This document shows, piece by piece, positions 24,509 to 31,999 of a stretch of DNA of 64,000 nucleotides. Made by a program: the position numbers and the translations under genes. Every line of letters starts with the position of its first letter. The first letter of the stretch is position 1. Location: assembly GCA_963922705.1 (NCBI GenBank), contig CAWUJS010000001.1, forward strand, positions 12,084 through 76,083. Direction: 5' to 3'. Origin of the DNA: TMED27 sp963922705. GTDB lineage: Bacteria; Pseudomonadota; Alphaproteobacteria; Micavibrionales; Micavibrionaceae. Under the pieces are notes generated by a model that did not search any database, had not been told where the DNA came from, and worked only from the letters and a program-made list of their open reading frames with translations.

Positions 24509-25171
24509 CTATTTTTTATCGTCTTTTTTGTCATCATCAATTTCGCGATGATCACTGACGACTTCATCAATGAGGCCAAAATCAAGAGCTTCTTCAGCGC
24601 TCATGAAGTTATCGCGCTCCATAGCGGCCTCAATTTTGTCCAGTTTTTGACCTGTGTGTTTAACATACATATCATTCAGGCGCTCACGCAAGCGCAAAAT
24701 CTCACGCGCCTGAATTTCGATATCTGTGGCCTGACCGCGCGCACCGCCGGAAGGTTGGTGAATCATAATGCGGGAATTAGGCAGGGAATAGCGATGCCCC
24801 TTTTGCCCCGCGGTGAGTAGCAGCGAGCCCATAGAGGCGGCCTGCCCGATACATACCGTATGCACCTCCGGCTTGATATATTGCATCGTATCGTAAACCG
24901 ACAAGCCCGCCGTGACAACGCCGCCGGGGGAGTTGATATAAAATGAGATCGGCTTTTTCGGGTTCTCGGATTCCAGAAACAAAAGTTGCGCACAGATCAG
25001 GCTGGTCACATGATCATGGACTTCTCCTGTCAGGAAAATAATACGCTCTTTCAAAAGCCGGGAATAAATGTCAAACGCACGCTCACCACGGTTTGTCTGC
25101 TCAATCACCGTTGGCACGAGTGTATTGGCATAAACTTCATAAGGGTCACGGCTGTTAAAATCTGCGGTCAT
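24509..25171 (-). CDS. clpP: ATP-dependent Clp protease proteolytic subunit
   Basis: Serine protease that forms the tetradecameric barrel of ClpXP/ClpAP. 220 residues. The catalytic Ser lies in GQAASMGSLLL, the His in MIHQPSGGARGQ and the Asp in FGLIDEV. The C-terminus ends with a charged tail (DDDKKDDKK) longer than usual. It is preceded by a 658 bp repeat-rich gap that separates it from tig, and followed by lon. Start ATG at 25171. Confidence 0.98.
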   Translation of the reverse strand: MTADFNSRDPYEVYANTLVPTVIEQTNRGERAFDIYSRLLKERIIFLTGEVHDHVTSLICAQLLFLESENPKKPISFYINSPGGVVTAGLSVYDTMQYIKPEVHTVCIGQAASMGSLLLTAGQKGHRYSLPNSRIMIHQPSGGARGQATDIEIQAREILRLRERLNDMYVKHTGQKLDKIEAAMERDNFMSAEEALDFGLIDEVVSDHREIDDDKKDDKK

Positions 25172-25386
25172 GTTTGTTCATCTCCTATTTATAAAGTGAG
25201 AGTAACGATAGGAGGGGTAAGGTTCAAGGGGGGAATGCAAAATGATCACAGGGGAAATAAATGGATAAGAAAAATTTGTAAAAAGTTGAAATAGGCTGAT
25301 GTTTTCAGTATATGTAATTTAATCCGTAAATAGCCGCCAAAAAGGAAAAAGAATCATGAGCACAATGCCAAGCGTCGCTTTGTAGT
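25172..25386. other. Gap upstream of clpP
   Basis: 215 bp between the clpP start and the repeat cluster. No gene supported; it presumably holds the clpP promoter, which I cannot place. Confidence 0.5.
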
Positions 25387-25820
25387 CATGGCAATTGCAT
25401 TTGAAATTATGATTTATAAAACCATAATCATCCCACTCCCTCTCTTGTCACCCCATCCCCCACAGATGTCATCCCGGCGAAAGCCGGGATCTCTTCGCTT
25501 TAAGGATGAGATCCCCGCATTCGCGGGGATGACGCATGGCGATTACATTTGGATTTAACAGCTAGATTTTTAATACAATACCGTCATCCCGGCGAAAGCG
25601 GCATAATCGCAAGAAACCCTAAAGCTAACCCAGTTCGTCATTGCGAGGAGGCAGAGCCGACGAAGCAATCTAGATTGCTTCACTACGTTCGCAATGACGG
25701 ATAACAAGAGAATGTCATTACGAACAAACCTTCGGTTTGCTACTTTATCAATACGAACAAACCTACGGTTTGCTTCGCCGCGTGGATGGCGGTGTCGCGT
25801 TAGAAATCAGGCTGTTATCA
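25387..25820. repeat. Mosaic of nested palindromic repeats between clpP and tig
   Basis: In order: a CATGGCAATTGCATTTGAAAT end at 25387; a GTCATCCC/GGGGATGAC core at 25467-25534; a CATGGCGATTACATTTGGAT end at 25535 leading into AATACCGTCATCCC; a GTCATTGCGAG palindrome at 25636-25700; two CGAACAAACCTnCGGTTTGC units at 25721-25740 and 25754-25780; and a degraded right end resembling that of 52585-52613. No gene is present. Confidence 0.8.
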
Positions 25821-25829
25821 TTGAAAAAG

Positions 25830-27398
25830 CTACTTCTTAGCCGTTGTTTTCTTCTTCGCAGCAGGTTTTTTCTCAGAAGATTTTTTGTCTTCTGGTTTTT
25901 TCTCAGAAGATTTTTTGTCTTCTGGTTTTTTCTCGGAAGATTTTTCGGCATCATCCTTATCATCCTTCTTCTTCGCAGATGATTTCTTTGATGCGGCCTT
26001 TTTCTTCTCTGGCTTTTCGGCTTTATCTTCTTCTTTTGATGCGACAGGCTCGTCTTCATCATATTCAAGGATCTCTAAAAGCTCATCGGGCTTGACTTCT
26101 TTTTCGGTGACATCAGCAAGCTCAAGAATATAGTCAATCACCTTTTCCTCGAACAAAGGCGCGCGTAAGGATTCTAAGGCGTTTCTATTTTTGGAATAAA
26201 AATCAAAAACATCTTTTTCCTGCCCCGGGAAGCGCTGCGCCTCGCGGATCACGGCTTGCTGAAGTTCAGGATCGGAAACCGTGATATTCTGTGCATTTCC
26301 GACATCGGCGAGAACAAGACCAAGGCGCACGCGGCGTATCGCGATCTCTTTCAGTTCTTTTTCTTCATCTTCGCTGATCTCTTCCTCTTCTTCGCCATCA
26401 CGTTCTTCGCTATAGCGCTGACGCTCCAGCTTGATTTGATCAAGGATATTCGTATGTTCCATTTCCAGCATGGATGGCGGGATCTCAAAATCATGCGCAT
26501 CATCCAGAAAATCCAGAAGGTCTTTTTTCAGGGCAATGCGGGATTGACTGTCAAATTCATTTTGCATTTGCTCACCAACGGCTTTTTTGAGCGCATCGAC
26601 ATCATCCATGCCAAGTGACTTTGCAAATTCTTCATCAATTTTTGCCTCAGCCTCTTCGTGGATTTCATGAATAGTTACATCAAAGATCGCATCACGACCG
26701 TTAAGATCAGGAGCCGGATACTCCTCGGGGAAAGATACTTTGACTTCCACTTTGTCACCGGCTTTTTTACCGATAAGCTGTTCTTCAAACCCCTTAATGA
26801 ACGTGTCGGAACCTAATTTTAATTTATGTCCTTCGGCCTTCATGCCTTCGTGATGCACATCATCGTCGGCGGTGCGTCCGTCAAAATCGATTAATACCGT
26901 ATCACCGTCTTTGGTTTCGCGGTCTTCTTCAATTTTTTGCGTTGAAACATTGTTGGACGCAATTTTCTCCAGAGTGGCCATGATGTCTTCATCGGAAGAC
27001 TTTACAACATGCTTGGTTAATTTAGCTTTTTTGAAATCCGTGACTTCAAAATTTGGTAAAACATCTACAGCAAGCGTATAGACAAGGTCATTGCCATCAC
27101 CAAAATCTTCGCTTTTAACCTCGATTTTCGGCTGCATCGCCGGTTTGATCTTTTGCTTTTCCATCGCCTCGGCTGAAGTTTCATTGACAGCGGCCTCAAG
27201 GACTTCACCTAGCACGGCCTTACCGTAGCGGTCTTTGAGCATTTTTAGAGGCACTTTACCGGGGCGAAAACCGGGGATGCTTATCGTCTTGCCAACTTCC
27301 TTTAATTTAAAGTCAAGGCGCGCATCAATATCATTGGCGGGAATTGTAATTTCCAGTTCGTGTGTAAGGCCTTCGGCTTTTAATTCTTTAACTTTCAT
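25830..27398 (-). CDS. tig: Trigger factor with an extended lysine-rich tail
   Basis: Ribosome-associated chaperone and peptidyl-prolyl isomerase that meets nascent chains. 522 residues, against about 430-450 in the family. The ribosome-binding motif region (residues 44-52, GFRPGKVPL) is conserved. The FKBP domain spans about 155-240 (DTVLIDFDGR...GFEEQLIGKKAGD). The C-terminal chaperone domain ends near residue 445. The extra tail of about 75 residues is low complexity (KKPEDKKSSE repeats), encoded by a 30 bp tandem repeat at 25860-25948. Start ATG at 27398. Confidence 0.96.
   Translation of the reverse strand: MKVKELKAEGLTHELEITIPANDIDARLDFKLKEVGKTISIPGFRPGKVPLKMLKDRYGKAVLGEVLEAAVNETSAEAMEKQKIKPAMQPKIEVKSEDFGDGNDLVYTLAVDVLPNFEVTDFKKAKLTKHVVKSSDEDIMATLEKIASNNVSTQKIEEDRETKDGDTVLIDFDGRTADDDVHHEGMKAEGHKLKLGSDTFIKGFEEQLIGKKAGDKVEVKVSFPEEYPAPDLNGRDAIFDVTIHEIHEEAEAKIDEEFAKSLGMDDVDALKKAVGEQMQNEFDSQSRIALKKDLLDFLDDAHDFEIPPSMLEMEHTNILDQIKLERQRYSEERDGEEEEEISEDEEKELKEIAIRRVRLGLVLADVGNAQNITVSDPELQQAVIREAQRFPGQEKDVFDFYSKNRNALESLRAPLFEEKVIDYILELADVTEKEVKPDELLEILEYDEDEPVASKEEDKAEKPEKKKAASKKSSAKKKDDKDDAEKSSEKKPEDKKSSEKKPEDKKSSEKKPAAKKKTTAKK
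25860..25948. repeat. 30 bp tandem repeat in the 3' end of tig
   Basis: About three units of CTTCTGGTTTTTTCTCAGAA continuing GATTTTTTGT. On the coding strand they encode the repeating SSEKKPEDKK of the trigger factor tail. Copy number can change without a frameshift. Confidence 0.85.
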
Positions 27399-27451
27399 AA
27401 TATTTATATTTTTCTTTTTAAACGCATCTTGCGAAAATTAATTGTAAGGTT

Positions 27452-27482
27452 AGCGAAGCAAACCGCAGGTTTGTTCGCCGCT
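27452..27482. repeat. GCGAAGCAAACCGnAGGTTTG palindromic unit
   Basis: AGCGAAGCAAACCGCAGGTT continuing TGTTCGCCGCT: a palindromic unit of the kind also found at 25721-25740, 25754-25780 and 52545-52572. It sits between tRNA-His and tig. Confidence 0.7.
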
Positions 27483-27488
27483 AAAATA

Positions 27489-27565
27489 TGGGGCGACTGA
27501 CGGGACTCGAACCCGCGACGACTCGGATCACAACCGAGTGCTCTACCAACTGAGCTACAGTCGCC
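27489..27565 (-). tRNA. tRNA-His (anticodon GTG), with encoded G-1:C73
   Basis: Acceptor stem GCGACTG / CAGTCGC followed by discriminator C and CCA; the nucleotide before position 1 is G, giving the canonical extra G-1:C73 pair. Anticodon loop TTGTGAT. CCA is encoded. Confidence 0.93.
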
Positions 27566-27690
27566 ACAGCATAAGTTCCGAATTTATAAAGTTTCATGCG
27601 GCACAAGGCAAGAAAATCTTTTATGCTTTTTAACTTGCATTTATATTCACATAATGGTAACCCTTTAAGTCAAATCAAAGGAGATGTAAG

Positions 27691-27960
27691 TTGGATTATC
27701 CTCATGAATTTAAACGAGCCGTTCTTGAAGCTTACCCGAACGAGCCGGACTTAGAAAAAAAACTGCAAGAAGGCGATGAAAAGCTGGGGGATCTTTTAGA
27801 AGAACATGGGCATGAGGGCTTTTCGCCTGAAGATATTATTGCTGCTTTAGAAGCCGGTCAGGCAGATGAATTATTGAAAGCGGCTATAAAAGTTAAGGAA
27901 CAAAGAGATATCTATGCAAAATGGTGCGAGATTTATTTAGATCAAAAAGAATGGTCGTAG
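27691..27960 (+). CDS. Small acidic hypothetical protein
   Basis: 89 residues, starting at TTG (27691) with AAAGGAG upstream, a strong site at the right distance that supports the non-ATG start. The protein is acidic and helical (DYPHEFKRAVLEAYPNEPDL; DIIAALEAGQADELLKAAIK) and ends WCEIYLDQKEWS. No family recognised. It stands alone between tRNA-His and tRNA-Leu. Confidence 0.7.
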   Translation: MDYPHEFKRAVLEAYPNEPDLEKKLQEGDEKLGDLLEEHGHEGFSPEDIIAALEAGQADELLKAAIKVKEQRDIYAKWCEIYLDQKEWS

Positions 27961-28038
27961 TTATTTTGATTAATTTCTTATCAGAGTATAGACAAAAGCA
28001 AATAAAATCATTAAAAGACGCTTTTATCACACATCTGT

Positions 28039-28123
28039 GCGGCTGTGGTGAAATTGGTAGACACGCTAGATTTAGGTTCTAGTGCCTTCGGGCGTGGGGG
28101 TTCAAGTCCCTCCAGCCGCACCA
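28039..28123 (+). tRNA. tRNA-Leu (anticodon TAG)
   Basis: 85 nt with a long variable arm (TGCCTTCGGGCG) and CCA. Acceptor stem GCGGCTG / CAGCCGC, anticodon loop TTTAGGT (TAG). Confidence 0.95.
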
Positions 28124-28225
28124 TCTTAGGGAAAAATTTGTTTAAAAATCGTCTATCTCTAGACGCACAAGCCCAACTCCTCTATAAATATTTTCATTGT
28201 AGTACGCAGCGAAACATGAGGTCAT

Positions 28226-29650
28226 ATGACAGCCTATTCTTTTAAGTCCAACAAAGAGCTTCTTAAATTTTTGAGTGATAATGATGTGCAGTTCATTGAT
28301 ATGAATTTCACTGATATGCGTGGGAAATGGCAGCATACTGCCGAGCATGTGAGTGCTTTTGATGAAGGGAAGATTACTGAAGGTATTTACTTTGACGGAT
28401 CATCCATTGCCGGATGGAAGGATATTAATGAATCGGACATGCTGCTGCGCCCGGATATCACCAAAGCTTGTCTTGATCCGTTTGCCGCGCAAAAAACGCT
28501 GAAAGTTTTTTGTGATGTTTATGAGCCTGAAACCGGCAAGCCCTATGAGCGTGATCCGCGCTTCATTGCAAAATCAGCAGAAAAACACCTGAAAAAATCA
28601 GGCGTTGGTGATGTGGCTTATTTTGGACCGGAAGCAGAGTTTTTCATTTTTGATGATGTTAAAATCAATGTGCAAAACAATCATGTTAGCTACTGTGTTG
28701 ATTCTGAAGAAGCACCGCATAATAGCGGTACGCATTACGATACCGGCAATATGGGGCATCGCCCTAAAGCCAAGGGCGGGTATTTTCCGGAAAGCCCTGT
28801 AGACAGCTCCTCTGATATTCGCGGGGAAATGGTAACTGTTATGCAAAGCATGGGGGTGAGTGTGGAAAAGCATCACCATGAAGTTGCGCCAAGTCAATGT
28901 GAAATTGGTATAAAGTTTTCGACACTGACGGATTCAGCAGACAACACACAGCTTTATAAACATGTTGTCCACAATGTTGCTAACAGCTATGGGAAGAGCG
29001 CGACATTTTTGCCAAAGCCTATTAATGGCGATAACGGTTCTGGCATGCATTGTCATCAATCAATCTGGAAATCAGGCAAACCGCAATTTGCCGGCAAGAG
29101 CTATGCAGGCTTGTCCGAAACGGCTCTCTATTACATTGGCGGCATTATCAAGCACGCAAAAGCGTTGAACGCATTCACAAACCCTGCAACGAACAGCTAC
29201 AAACGGCTTGTGCCAGGGTATGAAGCGCCTGTTTTACTGGCATATTCGGCGCGTAATCGCTCTGCATCCTGCCGTATTCCGCAGGCGACTTCACCAAATG
29301 CAAAGCGTATAGAGGTGCGTTTTCCAGATGCTACAGCAAACCCCTATCTCGCTTTTGCAGCGATGTTGATGGCGGGGCTGGATGGTATCAAAAACAAAAT
29401 TCATCCGGGTGATGCTATGGAGGCGGATCTTTATGAGCTTTCAGAAGAAGAGCTATCCGGCATTCCGACTGTGGCAGGATCACTGCGAGAGGCTCTTGAA
29501 AGTCTGCGTAATGATCATGATTTCCTTTTAGACGGTAATGTTTTCACAAAAGACATGATTGATGCCTATATTGCCCTGAAAATGGAAGAGGTCGAATTAT
29601 ACGAGACCACTACGCATCCTGTTGAGTTTTATCTTTATTATTCAGCTTAG
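28226..29650 (+). CDS. glnA: Glutamine synthetase type I
   Basis: Dodecameric enzyme that makes glutamine from glutamate and ammonia with ATP. 474 residues. Signatures: FDGSSIAGW near residue 57, the ammonia/metal motif FGPEAEFFIFD, the ATP motif KPINGDNGSGMH, and the C-terminal adenylylation loop with Tyr in DLYELSEEEL. A GAGG site precedes the ATG. No glnB lies next to it, unlike in many alphaproteobacteria. The adenylylation loop implies control by GlnE elsewhere. Confidence 0.97.
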   Translation: MTAYSFKSNKELLKFLSDNDVQFIDMNFTDMRGKWQHTAEHVSAFDEGKITEGIYFDGSSIAGWKDINESDMLLRPDITKACLDPFAAQKTLKVFCDVYEPETGKPYERDPRFIAKSAEKHLKKSGVGDVAYFGPEAEFFIFDDVKINVQNNHVSYCVDSEEAPHNSGTHYDTGNMGHRPKAKGGYFPESPVDSSSDIRGEMVTVMQSMGVSVEKHHHEVAPSQCEIGIKFSTLTDSADNTQLYKHVVHNVANSYGKSATFLPKPINGDNGSGMHCHQSIWKSGKPQFAGKSYAGLSETALYYIGGIIKHAKALNAFTNPATNSYKRLVPGYEAPVLLAYSARNRSASCRIPQATSPNAKRIEVRFPDATANPYLAFAAMLMAGLDGIKNKIHPGDAMEADLYELSEEELSGIPTVAGSLREALESLRNDHDFLLDGNVFTKDMIDAYIALKMEEVELYETTTHPVEFYLYYSA

Positions 29651-29686
29651 ATGTGATTTTTAAGTTTTCTTAGGATTGACATCGTT

Positions 29687-30835
29687 TTATTCAAACAAAG
29701 GCCTTGTGCTTTTGACTAAAATACGAAAGGTTTGAGTATTTCGTGCCCAGTCATAGTAATCGCTATCACGTGATGGTGTAAGCAACGACAAAAAGTAAAA
29801 GTAATCGCCAGAAGTTAAAACGGCCAACCAATATTCATAACTGCTTACAGTACGCGATTGATCTAAAGCATCGTAAGCTTTTACTTGTATAACTTCAATG
29901 TCTTCATCAACCACAAAGTCTTCATAGTCAGCAAATTCTTCTTGTATCACAAGCTGAGAAGTATTTGCTTGTTCAATGAATAAATCAACTTGATCATCGA
30001 TGTCTTCAACGATGTAATCACTCATAACATACACCTCCATTTTCCCCCTTAACAACTTAGTTTGAGAGAAATCATTTTTTCGTTTAACATTTAGAAGTGT
30101 TACAGACATGATATCTACGGATCGTAATAGCTTTGTTCGTATTTCCCAGGAGTTTGGATATTGAATTTCAGCAACATCCAGAAATTGATAGGGTGTCATT
30201 TGTTCAACAAAGCTGTCACTAATGAATTTGACTTTAAAAGAATCAATAACACGCTGACTAACTGCGGCCTCCTCAGCCCAATTCGACACAGGTACAACAT
30301 ACTGCGAAAACAATACGTTGGCACCACTGATCTGCGCAACAGCACTTGCTACGTAAGTAATATCTCTATCAATTAAAACATATATGACCTCAACACGCTT
30401 ATCATCTATTACTCTCATACCCTCAAGCGTGTATCCATTCTCAAGGACATGAATAATAAGCCATTGTTCAGCTGTTAGCTTATACTCAAGGCCGACCGTC
30501 TGAACCGAAAAATAACTTCTCTGTCCGACACGGCTTGGCCCATAAAAACGATCAATCTCGCCTAACACTTTATTACTGAAAGAAAAATTAGATAATGCAC
30601 CGTCTTCGTCTTTTGTCCAGTTTTTAGGTAAGCTTACCGAGTAAGCAAGCCTGTCTTCTCCAAAGGGTATTTCCTTATGCAATGTCGACTGTTTTAGAAA
30701 GTCTTCTTCCGGCATAACCGGAAGCTCCGGCATGGGCTTTTTTAGAGCATCAACAATCTTTTGAGCAAAGACTGATGGAGAGCATGCAAAGCACATGACA
30801 GCCAACATACCTAAAAAAACAATAGTATTTTTCAC
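29687..30835 (-). CDS. Exported hypothetical protein
   Basis: 382 residues. I use a GTG start at 30835, with GAGGG upstream, because it opens a clean signal peptide (KNTIVFLGMLAVMCFACSPSVFAQ); a TTG start 5 codons earlier is also open. The mature part repeats the theme of a beta-rich domain twice: AYSVSLPKNW with RVIDSFKVKF, and IQYPNSWEIRTK with TQTFRILVKS. It may therefore be a tandem of two PsbP/DUF1795-like folds (inference). Probably periplasmic. No enzymatic motif. Convergent with glnA. Confidence 0.75.
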   Translation of the reverse strand: MKNTIVFLGMLAVMCFACSPSVFAQKIVDALKKPMPELPVMPEEDFLKQSTLHKEIPFGEDRLAYSVSLPKNWTKDEDGALSNFSFSNKVLGEIDRFYGPSRVGQRSYFSVQTVGLEYKLTAEQWLIIHVLENGYTLEGMRVIDDKRVEVIYVLIDRDITYVASAVAQISGANVLFSQYVVPVSNWAEEAAVSQRVIDSFKVKFISDSFVEQMTPYQFLDVAEIQYPNSWEIRTKLLRSVDIMSVTLLNVKRKNDFSQTKLLRGKMEVYVMSDYIVEDIDDQVDLFIEQANTSQLVIQEEFADYEDFVVDEDIEVIQVKAYDALDQSRTVSSYEYWLAVLTSGDYFYFLSLLTPSRDSDYYDWARNTQTFRILVKSTRPLFE

Positions 30836-31125
30836 AATGACAACCCTCAACTTATTTCTTATTTCTATATCTTAGCATAAAACAGCACATCACAAAAACC
30901 ACTTGTGTGAGCAAGCCCTCATCAAGGTTATTTCGTTTTATCGTCATTCAATTGTTGTCGTCCCATTTTGAAAAAGCCGAACGATATTGACTTGGCTGCG
31001 CCTGCGTCCTGCCTTCGGCATCGTTGGTGTCCGATTTTAAACTGTAACGATTATAAGTGATATAAATTTTACATTATGAAAAAAAATGTGGTACCCTCTG
31101 TCAAATCATATAAGTAGAGGCCATA
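30836..31125. other. Intergenic region upstream of the cysteine hydrolase
   Basis: 290 bp without a gene. It holds a 23 bp stretch at 31033-31055 (ATTTTAAACTGTAACGATTA) whose complement recurs with small changes at 52846-52869. Confidence 0.5.
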
Positions 31126-31896
31126 ATGTTTTATTATAAACCAAAAGAAGAAACTTTTGCCGATGTCGTCAATTCCAACCGAGAACTGGCTCAATTTTTT
31201 GACCTGACGGATATTGATTTTGAACAAATGTCGAAGAGAGACCTCAAGACTCTTGTACAAGACCGTATAGAATCAACTGCATTGTTAATTGTCGATCCTC
31301 AAGTGCGATATGCGAAGAAAGACGATATAAATTTTGGCACGGATGAAACTGAGGAAGTCAGTGATAATATCGTTGAAATAGTACCTGCATTCAAAGAGGC
31401 TGGGGCTAAAGCAGTTTTTGTTGGCAATCTTTTAGATGACGAACCTGATGAGTATAGTGATACTCATAAAATTAAATGGGAGGCTTTTGATTTTAGCGTT
31501 TACAAAACAACTGCTTCTGGTTTCAAGAGGGATAGTTCGCATAGGGATCCTAACTCTAGACTTAAAAATCTCTTTGATGAAGCTGGGATAAAAAGATTTT
31601 CCACTGGTGGTTTCGATACATCGAGATGTGCTGGGACGACTGCGATAGATGGAAAGCAAGATCATGGCTATAAGGTTAACTTTGTTAGAGATGCGACAGC
31701 CAACGGAAAACGCGCCGGAATGTCAACAGGTGTTGCGCTACATTCTTTAGAAAAAGACTATGGTATATATGCACATGATTCTTCAGAGATATTGGATTAC
31801 ATCGCACATCTAAAGAAAGCCGTTGAAAACCACCCTGATAATCCAATCGAAAGCAAGCCGACATTTACAGAAAATATATTGGCATTTTTAAAATAG
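31126..31896 (+). CDS. Cysteine hydrolase of the isochorismatase/nicotinamidase superfamily
   Basis: 256 residues. The catalytic triad of the superfamily can be placed: Asp57 (ALLIVDPQ), Lys127 (VYKTTASGF) and Cys168 (DTSRCAGTTAID). Such enzymes hydrolyse amide or vinyl-ether bonds in nicotinamide, N-carbamoyl compounds or isochorismate. The family core usually starts near the catalytic Asp, so here about 50 residues (MFYYKPKEETFAD...) precede it. An AGAGG site lies 7 nt before the ATG. Substrate unknown; it stands alone. Confidence 0.82.
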   Translation: MFYYKPKEETFADVVNSNRELAQFFDLTDIDFEQMSKRDLKTLVQDRIESTALLIVDPQVRYAKKDDINFGTDETEEVSDNIVEIVPAFKEAGAKAVFVGNLLDDEPDEYSDTHKIKWEAFDFSVYKTTASGFKRDSSHRDPNSRLKNLFDEAGIKRFSTGGFDTSRCAGTTAIDGKQDHGYKVNFVRDATANGKRAGMSTGVALHSLEKDYGIYAHDSSEILDYIAHLKKAVENHPDNPIESKPTFTENILAFLK

Positions 31897-31999
31897 AATC
31901 TCCTTTGCTAGCTGAGACTGATAGGAAAGCTGCGCCTTGATTTTCTTGCTTTATCAGGATAGTGATAAAAGCTTAACATGATAGGTAGCAAAAAGTTTT

